A DNA stretch of 34,944 bases. It comes from Alphaproteobacteria bacterium (GTDB taxonomy: Bacteria > Pseudomonadota > Alphaproteobacteria > Rhizobiales > Aestuariivirgaceae). Below the pieces are notes generated by a model. That model searched no databases and was not told where the DNA came from. It was given only the letters and a program-made list of their open reading frames with translations. Shown here in pieces: positions 7,680-15,182 of this stretch (position 1 is its first letter; every line of letters starts with the position of its first letter). A program made the translations under genes and the position numbers. The stretch is taken from assembly GCA_024642465.1 (NCBI GenBank), contig JAHEBA010000033.1, positions 1-34,944 on the forward strand, written 5' to 3'.

Positions 7680-8507
7680 TCATCGGCTGGCGTGCTGCAC
7701 GCCGTGTTCGCTCAGGAACGCCTTGATTGCGCCCCAGCTTTCCGGCGTCAGGTCGGCCACGTGCGGCGCGCCTTGCATGGGGTAGAACCGAACCGGCCCG
7801 GCAAACTTCTTCGACAGCGCCTCGCCGAAGCTGAACGGCGTCACCCGGTCCGCGGTGCCGTGCAGCACCATCACCGGCACCGTTACCTTGGGCGCAAACA
7901 GGTCGGAGCGGAACTGGTCCTTCATCAGCATGTCCACCGGAAGGTACCAGTAGGTGAGCCGCGCAACGTCGGCGGTAGAGGTGAACGGTGCATCGAGCAC
8001 CACCGCTGCCGGCCGCGTTGCTGGATCTGCCGCCAGTTGCACCGCCACGCCCGAGCCCAGCGACTCGCCGAACAGCACCACCCGGCTCATTGGAATGCCC
8101 TCGGCCTCCACCACTTTCAGCGCGGCGCGCGCGTCCTCCAGCAGGCCCGCTTCCGTGGGCGAGCCGGTTGACCCGCCATAGCCGCGCCAGCTCAGCGCCA
8201 GCACGCCATAGCCCTCGTCGCGGAACAGCTTGAACCGGTCGGCGCGTTCCGCCAGCGTGCCGGCATTGCCGTGCAGGTAGACGATGACGGCGGCCGGGTT
8301 GTGCGGCGGCGGCGTGTACCAGGCCTTCAGAGTCTCGCCATCGGCCGTCGCGATGTCGCGCGCCTCGTAGCCCTCAAGGCCGGCCGGGGCAGGTGCCTCG
8401 AACTGTTTCGAGCCCGGCACATAGAGGAAGCTGCGCTGTGCGGCATACATGAAGCCCGCCACCGCAATGTAGGCCACGGCGAGCACGGCGACGGTGGAAT
8501 AGACCAT
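7680..8507 (-). CDS. Membrane-anchored alpha/beta hydrolase (BEM46/YfhR-like)
   Basis: This 275-residue protein has one N-terminal membrane helix (about 3-22) and a serine hydrolase domain that probably sits in the periplasm or on the membrane face. The catalytic triad is visible: Ser149 in GESLGSG, Asp220 in HGTADRVTP and His249 in GAPHVA. The HGNAG oxyanion segment is at 79-83. Family members are esterases or peptidases of unknown physiological substrate. The ATG at 8507 is preferred over the in-frame TTG at 8519, because the upstream gene stops at 8509-8511, leaving one base between stop and ATG (TAAGATG), which implies translational coupling. Confidence 0.88.
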   Translation of the reverse strand: MVYSTVAVLAVAYIAVAGFMYAAQRSFLYVPGSKQFEAPAPAGLEGYEARDIATADGETLKAWYTPPPHNPAAVIVYLHGNAGTLAERADRFKLFRDEGYGVLALSWRGYGGSTGSPTEAGLLEDARAALKVVEAEGIPMSRVVLFGESLGSGVAVQLAADPATRPAAVVLDAPFTSTADVARLTYWYLPVDMLMKDQFRSDLFAPKVTVPVMVLHGTADRVTPFSFGEALSKKFAGPVRFYPMQGAPHVADLTPESWGAIKAFLSEHGVQHASR

Positions 8508-8508
8508 C

Positions 8509-9291
8509 TTACTTGCCAAGGTTCGAGCCCAGCGCGCTGCCGCCCATTACCGCAAGTCCGGCACCGGCGGCACCGGTCAAAAGCCCCGCCACCACGAAGG
8601 CCACGTTGCCAAGCATGACGCCAATGGCGGCAACGCCGATGCCGGCAGCGGCAAGCGTCATCGGCAGCACGCGCTCAAGCCCCGCATCGTTGGCCGGCAG
8701 CACCTGCATTGCTGCTGCACTCGCCCCGCCAACCGTGCACAGCACCAGCAGCGCGACCGGATGACCGAACGCCAGCAGCATCATCGCCAGCAACGCAACG
8801 ACCACGCCTGCCACCCCGAGGATCGTGTTGCTGACCTCCAGCTGCCGGATGCGCGGGCTAAATCCGTCGTCGCGCGCCAACAGCAATACCCCGGCCTTGC
8901 CCGCATAGGCCCCGGCAAGCGCTGCGATGGCCATGCCCGCCAGCTTCACCTTCGATGCGGTCCAGGCTCCCTGCATCCCTACGCCCGCTGGCCAGAACAG
9001 CCCGGCCGCCGCCATCACGAAACAGGCAAGCCCGGCCCCGGCCAGCATGAACGGCACCACCTGGCGCGCGCCGCGATGGCTCGCCACAACGCCACCAACG
9101 CCGGCCGCCAGCAAGGCAACCAGCACAAATGCCGCGATTTGCAAGAATATGGGGTCGAGCCCGGCACCGCCGGTGTCCGTCACCAGCCTCGCCTGGTCGG
9201 CGAGCGCTTGCGCCCTCTCGGCGGCAAGCTGTGCGGCCTGCGCAGCCTCCGCCGCGGCTTCAGCTGCGTCCTGGGGTGTCATGCCGGCCAT
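8509..9291 (-). CDS. Polytopic membrane protein of unknown function
   Basis: This 260-residue protein starts with an Ala/Gln-rich charged helix (residues 5-35, repeating AAE/AAQ) and then has about seven hydrophobic segments rich in Ala, Gly and Val. AGGAG eight bases upstream sets the start at 9291. I do not recognise the family. The Ala-rich leader followed by a DPIFLQIAAFVLVALLA helix vaguely recalls the membrane parts of proton-translocating transhydrogenase, and the upstream small gene is of a type that often precedes pntA in alphaproteobacteria. There is no nucleotide-binding domain here, so this is only a hint. It is translationally coupled to the downstream hydrolase. Confidence 0.7.
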   Translation of the reverse strand: MAGMTPQDAAEAAAEAAQAAQLAAERAQALADQARLVTDTGGAGLDPIFLQIAAFVLVALLAAGVGGVVASHRGARQVVPFMLAGAGLACFVMAAAGLFWPAGVGMQGAWTASKVKLAGMAIAALAGAYAGKAGVLLLARDDGFSPRIRQLEVSNTILGVAGVVVALLAMMLLAFGHPVALLVLCTVGGASAAAMQVLPANDAGLERVLPMTLAAAGIGVAAIGVMLGNVAFVVAGLLTGAAGAGLAVMGGSALGSNLGK

Positions 9292-9385
9292 GTCAAAAGC
9301 TCCTGAGCGGCGCAAATCAATGCGCCATGAGAGCAACGCTAGCCGCGCATCAGATTGCGATCAAGTCCGCGTGGAACCAGCGGGC

Positions 9386-9691
9386 TCAGGCCACCATCAT
9401 CGCGGCGAGCAGTGCGAACACGGCGGCCACAGCGCCTGACAGCCGCCACTTGCCCGAACCGATGCGGATGTCGACGATGACCGCCAGCAGGCCGAGGATC
9501 AGGCCGCCGAAGCCCAGCACCAGCGACATCGCGCCGCTCGGCGCGAATGCGAACACGCACAGTGCCGTAAGGATGACGAAACAGGCCAGCGCCAGCGCCA
9601 CTGCGTACTTGATGAACCCTGCATAAGTCGCGACGTGGTCGGTGCCGGTACTGTCGAGAATATCAGCGGTAAAACGATCTTCGCCAGCCAT
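9386..9691 (-). CDS. Small membrane protein resembling aa3-type oxidase subunit IV
   Basis: This 101-residue protein has a hydrophilic N-terminus, the segment TYAGFIKYAVALALA, which resembles the short bacterial aa3-type cytochrome c oxidase subunit IV family (HxxTYxGF followed by one helix), and then two further hydrophobic helices. True members usually have about 45-95 residues and one helix, so the C-terminal extension is unusual. GAGGG lies about nine bases before the ATG. It heads a three-gene minus-strand run with the polytopic protein and the hydrolase. No other oxidase subunits are nearby. Confidence 0.6.
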   Translation of the reverse strand: MAGEDRFTADILDSTGTDHVATYAGFIKYAVALALACFVILTALCVFAFAPSGAMSLVLGFGGLILGLLAVIVDIRIGSGKWRLSGAVAAVFALLAAMMVA

Positions 9692-9937
9692 GTGAACGTG
9701 CCCTCAAGTGTGCTTGTTGTCTGGTTCTTTGATTTGCGCAACGCCAACGCGCGCTGCGTTCTCTTCGATTGCAATACCTAGCAAGTGCGCGCCCGTCAAC
9801 GCCACTTGCACTTTGGCCGCACCTCCATCCACGGTGCCGCCGCTGCAACCGCGCAGAATTGATCTCGATTAATGTGTGAACTGATGATTTTCGCTTCTGT
9901 TGCAGGACAACCCTCAACATGGAGCGAGGCGAAACCG

Positions 9938-11941
9938 ATGACCGGACAGGAAATGGCCCGCAGGGAAATGGTTCGCCGGCAGATCCACGCCCGGGGCGTG
10001 CGCGACCCGCTGGTGCTCAAGGCGATGGAAACGGTGCAGCGCGAGGCATTCGTGCCGGCAGAACACCGCCACCTTTCCTATGCGGACCGGCCGCTGCCCA
10101 TTGCCGCCAGCCAGACCATCTCGCAACCCTACATCGTCGCCTACATGGTCGAGGCGCTGGCGCTCAAGGGTGGCGAGAAGGTGCTCGAGATCGGCGCGGG
10201 CTCGGGTTATGCCGCCGCCGTGCTGGCCGAGATCGCCAGCGAGGTTTACACCGTCGAACGCATCGCCCAGCTTGCCGAGAAAGCTGCAGCCGCACTTGCG
10301 GACGAGGGCTATGACAACGTCCACGTCATCCACGCCGACGGCACCCGCGGCTGGGACGAGCATGCGCCCTTCGACGCCATTCTCGTCTCTGCCGGCGCAC
10401 CGGAAGTACCCGAGAGCCTCAAGGCCCAGCTTGCCGAAGGCGGCCGCCTTGTCGTGCCGGTCGGCCGTTCGCAAACCGCGCAGGAACTCATCCGCATCAC
10501 CCGGCGCGAGAAGGGCCAGTTCGACCGCGAGGACCTGGCCGACGTGCGTTTCGTGCCGTTGATCGGCGAGGAAGGCTGGGAGGCCGAACCGGGCGATGCC
10601 GAAAAGATGCCGCCACGGATCATCCAGTCCCGGCCCGTCACCAGCGACGGCCTACCCGGCCTCATCGCCCGGCACGCGGAGAGCTTCGAGACCATCGCCG
10701 ATGCCTCTCTCGATGGCCTCATGCAGCGCATCGGCGACGCCCGCATCGTGCTGATCGGCGAGGCGAGCCACGGCACCTCCGAGTTCTACCGGATGCGCGC
10801 CTGCATCACCCAGCGGCTGATCGAGGAGAAAGGTTTCACCATCGTCGCTGCCGAAGCCGACTGGCCAGACGCCGCCCGCATCGACCACTATGTCCGCCAC
10901 CGCGAGGCGAAACCCAGCGAGTGGGAAGCGTTTGCCCGCTTCCCCACCTGGATGTGGCGCAACGAGGAAACCCGCGAGTTCGTCGACTGGCTCCACGCCT
11001 GCAATGCATCCCTGCCGCTTGAGCGCCGCGCCGGCTTTTACGGGCTCGACCTTTACAGTCTTCACGTGTCGGTCGACGCCATCACCGCCTACCTCGACGA
11101 CGTCGACCCGCAACTGGCCGAACTGGCCCGCCACCGCTATGGCTGCCTCACCCCGTGGGAGGCCGACCCCGCCGCCTATGGACGCGCCGCCCTGCGCGAC
11201 GTGTATCGCAGCTGCGAGGATGCCGTGTCGAAGATGCTCTCCGACCTCTTCGCCAGGCGGCACCACTACGTCGAGCGCGACGGCGAGCGCTTCCTCGACG
11301 CCAGCCAGAACGCCCAGCTCGTCGCTAATGCCGAGCGCTACTATCGCATCATGTACTACGGCTCGCGCGCCTCGTGGAACCTGCGCGATGGCCACATGTT
11401 CGAGACGCTGCAGAACGTGCTCGGCTTCCACGGCCCCCGGTCGAAGGCGGTGGTGTGGGCGCACAACTCCCATGTCGGCGACGCCTCCGCCACCGAAATG
11501 TCGCAGCGCGGCGAACACAATATCGGCGAGCTGTGCCGCAAGGGCTATCCGGGCGAGACCTTCAACATCGGCTTCGGCACCGACCACGGCACCGTGGCCG
11601 CCGCCTCCACTTGGGATGGGCCAATGACGATCAAGGCAGTGCAGCCCTCGCACCCGCAAAGCTACGAGCGCCAGTTCCATCGCACCGGCCTTCCGGGCCT
11701 CATCCTGCCGATGCGCCCCGGCCATGAACTCGACCTCGTCGAGGAACTGGCCAAGCCCCGGCTTGAGCGCGCCATCGGGGTGATCTACCGGCCCGAGACC
11801 GAACTCGCCAGCCACTACTTCGAAGCCGTGCTGCCGAAGCAGTTCGACGAGTACATCTGGATCAACGAGACCAGCGCCATTACGCCCCTGCCGGCGGGCA
11901 AGATGGAGGGTGTGCCGGACACCTATCCGTTCGGCGTCTAG
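9938..11941 (+). CDS. Protein-L-isoaspartate O-methyltransferase fused to erythromycin esterase-like domain
   Basis: This 667-residue two-domain protein joins two enzymes. Residues about 1-210 are a PCMT (Pcm) domain, which methylates isoaspartyl residues in damaged proteins: ASQTISQPYIVA (57-68) and the SAM-binding VLEIGAGSGY (82-91) are clear. Residues about 240-660 are an erythromycin-esterase family domain: LIGEASHGTSEF with the conserved Glu/His (274-278), AAEADWPD with the second Glu (306), and VVWAHNSHVGDAS. The start at 9938 is set by GGAGCGAGG 9-17 bases upstream; in-frame Mets at 9872 and 9884 have no site and extend beyond the Pcm family. The fusion is long known from annotations in rhizobia and relatives, but its function is not. 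The gene converges with the next one, overlapping it by four bases. Confidence 0.93.
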   Translation: MTGQEMARREMVRRQIHARGVRDPLVLKAMETVQREAFVPAEHRHLSYADRPLPIAASQTISQPYIVAYMVEALALKGGEKVLEIGAGSGYAAAVLAEIASEVYTVERIAQLAEKAAAALADEGYDNVHVIHADGTRGWDEHAPFDAILVSAGAPEVPESLKAQLAEGGRLVVPVGRSQTAQELIRITRREKGQFDREDLADVRFVPLIGEEGWEAEPGDAEKMPPRIIQSRPVTSDGLPGLIARHAESFETIADASLDGLMQRIGDARIVLIGEASHGTSEFYRMRACITQRLIEEKGFTIVAAEADWPDAARIDHYVRHREAKPSEWEAFARFPTWMWRNEETREFVDWLHACNASLPLERRAGFYGLDLYSLHVSVDAITAYLDDVDPQLAELARHRYGCLTPWEADPAAYGRAALRDVYRSCEDAVSKMLSDLFARRHHYVERDGERFLDASQNAQLVANAERYYRIMYYGSRASWNLRDGHMFETLQNVLGFHGPRSKAVVWAHNSHVGDASATEMSQRGEHNIGELCRKGYPGETFNIGFGTDHGTVAAASTWDGPMTIKAVQPSHPQSYERQFHRTGLPGLILPMRPGHELDLVEELAKPRLERAIGVIYRPETELASHYFEAVLPKQFDEYIWINETSAITPLPAGKMEGVPDTYPFGV

Positions 11942-12837
11942 TCGGCCGAAGGCGCGCTGCTCGTTCCAGGATGGGCGTACGTCGCGCCGGATTCGCGCTC
12001 GCGCCCGCGAATGACGCGCAAGCCGCGCAATGGCCCCGCGTGCTCCGTCACCACGGTGCACTGCGCTTCCGGCTCGTGATCGTGATGATAGTAGATCACC
12101 ACCCAGTCGCGGTTGCGGCCCAGTTCGTGCGCCCTGGGCGTATTGGAATAAAGCGCGGTGAAGTGCCACTCGCCCCGGCTGGTGTGCAGGATTGGCAGGT
12201 CGTTGGAAGAGAACCTGCGCGGCGTGATCACCGGCAGCTTGCCCGCCTTTGCCTTGCGCCGGTATTCCTCGTCGACGCTCAGCACGTCCGTTGCCGGTGG
12301 CCGCGCATTCGTCTGTGCCCGCGCCAGCGGACGCCGGCGCTGCAGCATGCTGGCTAGCGAATGCCGGATCGAGGCGGCGCGCCGTTCGCCCACGCCGGCA
12401 ACCTTTTCCAGCCGCCCGTCATGAGCCGCCGCTTCGAGTTCCTCCAGCGTATCCACGTCGAGCGCCTTGGCAATTTCCGCCGCCAGTTTCGGCCCGATGC
12501 CGGGAATGGTCTGGTACAGCTTCACCGGATCGAGCGAACCGCGCAGCCGCTCCAGTTGCTGCCACTTGCCGGTCTGCAGCATCTCGGCAATCGCAGCCGC
12601 CAGCGACTTGCCGATGGCCGGCAGCGCAATCAGCCCGTCAACGCCTTCGTGCGCATGGATGTCGGCAACGCTTTGCTCCATTCCATTCAGCGCAGTGGCA
12701 GCACGGGCATACGCACCGGTGCGGAATGGGTCGGCGCCCTGCTGTTCGAGCAGCCGGGCGGCATCACGGAAGCGGGTGGCGATCCACTCGTTCCAGCCGG
12801 CGCCATTGGGGGCGGATTGGGCGTGCGGCGTTGTCAT
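11938..12837 (-). CDS. Helix-hairpin-helix DNA-binding protein, PolX-N-terminus-like
   Basis: This 299-residue protein contains the N-terminal Pol-beta-type helical domain (about 15-65) and three helix-hairpin-helix motifs: LPAIGKSLAAAI (72-83), IPGIGPKLAAEI (111-122) and VAGVGERRAASI (146-157). It lacks the nucleotidyltransferase Gly-Ser...Asp-x-Asp motif and the PHP domain of PolX. The C-terminal 110 residues carry a separate conserved-looking domain (RGEWHFTALYSNTPRAHELG then DWVVIYYHHD). It probably binds DNA without sequence specificity, perhaps in repair. The start at 12837 lies 11 bases after the ABC1 gene stop, but the ribosome binding site is poor; longer in-frame starts would run into the ABC1 gene. 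Its 3' end overlaps the Pcm-esterase gene by four bases. Confidence 0.85.
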   Translation of the reverse strand: MTTPHAQSAPNGAGWNEWIATRFRDAARLLEQQGADPFRTGAYARAATALNGMEQSVADIHAHEGVDGLIALPAIGKSLAAAIAEMLQTGKWQQLERLRGSLDPVKLYQTIPGIGPKLAAEIAKALDVDTLEELEAAAHDGRLEKVAGVGERRAASIRHSLASMLQRRRPLARAQTNARPPATDVLSVDEEYRRKAKAGKLPVITPRRFSSNDLPILHTSRGEWHFTALYSNTPRAHELGRNRDWVVIYYHHDHEPEAQCTVVTEHAGPLRGLRVIRGRERESGATYAHPGTSSAPSAD

Positions 12838-12848
12838 GGGCAGTGACT

Positions 12849-14252
12849 TTACGCCGCCTCGATCTGCGGCGCCACGCCGGCAGCGTCGAGTGCTGCCTGC
12901 TGCCGCTCGCCCACCGTGTCCAGCGGCCAGGCGTCCAGCGCATCCTCGAACAGCCGGTGGAAGTTCATCCGCGCCCTCAGGTGAATGAACACCGAACCCA
13001 GCCCGATCGCTGCCCGGTCCATGAACACGAACTCCCTTGGCACCCGCACCGGACCCTTTTCCTTCAGTTCCTTGTGCACGGTGAACGCCTGGCTGCGGCC
13101 ATACTGAGCAGCCGAGGAAGAACCATCCGAAATCGCCATGACCTTGTCGGTCAGCAACGGCCCGTAGATGAACCGCGCCCACACGTTGAGGATATCGATC
13201 AGCTCGTCATTGAGACCCTTGAAGCCCCAGATCTCGTAGGCATGCACGATCTGGTCTCGCTTGTCGTGCTGCAGCCCCCGGTACAGTTCGATCACGCCCC
13301 TCACGAACGACGGCGGAAACACCCTGATGCAGCCATAGTCGAGCAGGTTCAGCCCTTTCACCGTGCCGTCGGCCTCTTCCCATGCCGTGTAGTTGCCCAG
13401 GTGTGGGTCGCCGTGAATGACCCCGTGGCTGGTGAACGGCCGCCACCAGGCATCGAACATGTGCCGGCAAAGCAGGTTGCGGGTGTCCTCGTCGGCCTGC
13501 TTGAACTCCAGCAGCTTGCGGCCCTCCAGCCACTGCATGGTGATCAGCCGGCGGGTGCACAGATCTTCCTTCAGTTCGGGAATCCGGATCGTCGGGCGCT
13601 CGGCAAGGATTGCCTTGTACAGCCGCATGTGACCGGCTTCGCGCACATAGTCCAGCTCCTCGCGAAGCCGCGCACCGATCTCGCCGGCGATTTCTGTCGT
13701 GTCTATGGCCCGGCTCATTTGCCGGTGCAGCGCAAACAGCATCTTGAGCTGCGAAAGGTCCGCCTCCACCGCCGACGCCATGTCCGGATACTGCAGCTTG
13801 CAGGCCAGCGGCTCGCCCTCGAGCGAGGTTGCCCGGTGCACCTGGCCCATGCTCGCCGCCGCCGCGGCCTCGCGCTCGAACGAGCCGAATTTCTGCTGCC
13901 AGTCCGGTCCCAGTTCCGCCGCCATGCGCCGGCGCACGAACGGCCAGCCCATGGCGGGCGCCTCGTTCTGCAGTTGCGCCAGTTCCTCGGCAAACTCCGC
14001 CGGCAGCGCCTCGGGAATGGTCGCCAGCAACTGCGCCACCTTCATCAGCGGGCCTTTCAGCGTGCCCAGCGCCTGCCGGAACAGCTTCGCCTCCGCCGTC
14101 ATGTCGCCGCCGCCGGACGAGAACGCCCGGCCTGCCGCAACCCGCGCCGCCGCCGTACCCACGCCCGTGCCGACGCGCGCATACCGGCTCAACCGGCCTG
14201 AAAGCCGGTTGGCTTCGTTGTCCCTTGGTGTGTTGTCGTCATCCGCCATCAT
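12849..14252 (-). CDS. ABC1/AarF-UbiB family atypical kinase
   Basis: This 467-residue protein belongs to the ABC1 (UbiB/ADCK) atypical kinase family, linked to ubiquinone synthesis or export and lipid handling. The nucleotide-binding features are the family-specific K71-V-A-Q74 motif (in place of the common KxGQ), the AAAASMGQVHRA segment, K152 in CKLQYP, the catalytic-loop HGDPHLGN (280-287) and DYG (305-307). No C-terminal membrane helices of the UbiB kind are seen, so it may be soluble or peripheral. It starts seven bases after the DUF3445 gene ends and is followed by the HhH gene 11 bases later, so the three are probably one operon. A genuine ubiB would lie with ubiE; neither is here. 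Confidence 0.9.
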   Translation of the reverse strand: MMADDDNTPRDNEANRLSGRLSRYARVGTGVGTAAARVAAGRAFSSGGGDMTAEAKLFRQALGTLKGPLMKVAQLLATIPEALPAEFAEELAQLQNEAPAMGWPFVRRRMAAELGPDWQQKFGSFEREAAAAASMGQVHRATSLEGEPLACKLQYPDMASAVEADLSQLKMLFALHRQMSRAIDTTEIAGEIGARLREELDYVREAGHMRLYKAILAERPTIRIPELKEDLCTRRLITMQWLEGRKLLEFKQADEDTRNLLCRHMFDAWWRPFTSHGVIHGDPHLGNYTAWEEADGTVKGLNLLDYGCIRVFPPSFVRGVIELYRGLQHDKRDQIVHAYEIWGFKGLNDELIDILNVWARFIYGPLLTDKVMAISDGSSSAAQYGRSQAFTVHKELKEKGPVRVPREFVFMDRAAIGLGSVFIHLRARMNFHRLFEDALDAWPLDTVGERQQAALDAAGVAPQIEAA

Positions 14253-14258
14253 GCGGCT

Positions 14259-15173
14259 TCAACTCTGAGCCAGCTGCTCAAGTTCCGCCACCATCATGTC
14301 CTGGTACCCGGTGATGCCCTTGTAGGCTAGTTCGTCGGCATTCATGCTCTCGACGTGGCCCTTCAAGGTGGCGGCAATCTCGGCCCGCTGCGGATGCTTC
14401 AGCAGTTCAGTCGCCGGATCGACGATGATCTGGATCGTGAACAGCACGTCGCCCGAGCTGGGCAATCGTCTCAGCGTTTGCCGCTCGGCCCGCAGGAAGC
14501 TGTCCAGCACCAGCCGCTCGGTCTTGCCCTCGAAGCGCTGATGCTCGAAATGCCGTTTCGGATGGTGCAGGTCCGGCACCTCGAAGATGGTCCAGTTGCA
14601 CCGCTCCACCGGCGCTTCCACCTTCAGGTTCTCGAATATGCGATCCACCAGCGCGCCAGACCGGCTGCCGCGCTGGAACCCGGGCACCGACGCATGTACG
14701 TCGGCGATTGGCTTTCCAAACTTTTCCGCCAGGATCCAGGTGGACGGAAAACACACCGCCCCCGCCGCGATCCGGTAGCCGCCCTCGCCCTTGCGCATGA
14801 TGACGAGATCATCCTGGATCAGCCGGCACGCCAGTTCCAGCGGCCGCCCGGCGAATTCGTCCACCCGGTAGGTAAGCCCTGCCGGCACGATGGTCACCTC
14901 GCCGTCCGCCACCCGCCAAAGCTCCGGATAGCGCTCCGGCAGGTAGCCGAGCAGCATCTCCAGCACTTCCGCCTGCGCCTCCAGCATGTCTGCTTCGGCT
15001 ACGAACACCACGTCGCGGCGATGGTCAAAGTGACCGGCCTTCTCGCGCACCTGGTCCACCAGGTGCAGGTCCGGCACGATCCAGTTGACCGGGTCGAACG
15101 CCTTTAGCCCCACCGTGAACGGACGCGGCAGCCGGTCGGGGTTGAGCGCGGAATGGGGAGAGACCTGCATCAT
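14259..15173 (-). CDS. Heme-dependent oxidative N-demethylase family protein (DUF3445)
   Basis: This 304-residue protein matches DUF3445 (HODM alpha-subunit-like), whose characterised member works in trimethylamine/dimethylamine breakdown and binds heme through a PAS-like fold. Family signatures seen are FTVGLKAFDPVNWIVPD near the N-terminus, VCFPSTWILAEKFGKP followed by the IADVHASVPGF segment in the middle, and the LRAERQTLRRLPSSGDVLFTI segment toward the C-terminus. The partner subunits of the amine demethylase (dmmABC) are absent, so the substrate is open. It is flanked by pepF (nine-base gap upstream) and the ABC1 kinase (six-base gap downstream). Confidence 0.87.
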   Translation of the reverse strand: MMQVSPHSALNPDRLPRPFTVGLKAFDPVNWIVPDLHLVDQVREKAGHFDHRRDVVFVAEADMLEAQAEVLEMLLGYLPERYPELWRVADGEVTIVPAGLTYRVDEFAGRPLELACRLIQDDLVIMRKGEGGYRIAAGAVCFPSTWILAEKFGKPIADVHASVPGFQRGSRSGALVDRIFENLKVEAPVERCNWTIFEVPDLHHPKRHFEHQRFEGKTERLVLDSFLRAERQTLRRLPSSGDVLFTIQIIVDPATELLKHPQRAEIAATLKGHVESMNADELAYKGITGYQDMMVAELEQLAQS

Positions 15174-15182
15174 GCGTGCGCC

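Noticed and set aside
9938..11941. Reading the esterase domain as a macrolide resistance gene
   Set aside because: The domain is fused to a housekeeping repair enzyme in a core region without mobile elements; only resemblance to the broad Ere superfamily is visible.
10652..12169. Minus-strand open frame of 505 codons
   Set aside because: It is antisense to the erythromycin-esterase domain. It is Gly/Ala/Val/His-rich with no motif and no suitable start.
12249..14201. Plus-strand open frame of 650 codons
   Set aside because: It runs antisense to the ABC1 kinase and HhH genes, which have clear domains. Its translation is rich in Arg, His, Pro and Gln with no fold-like pattern, as expected for the opposite strand of high-GC genes.
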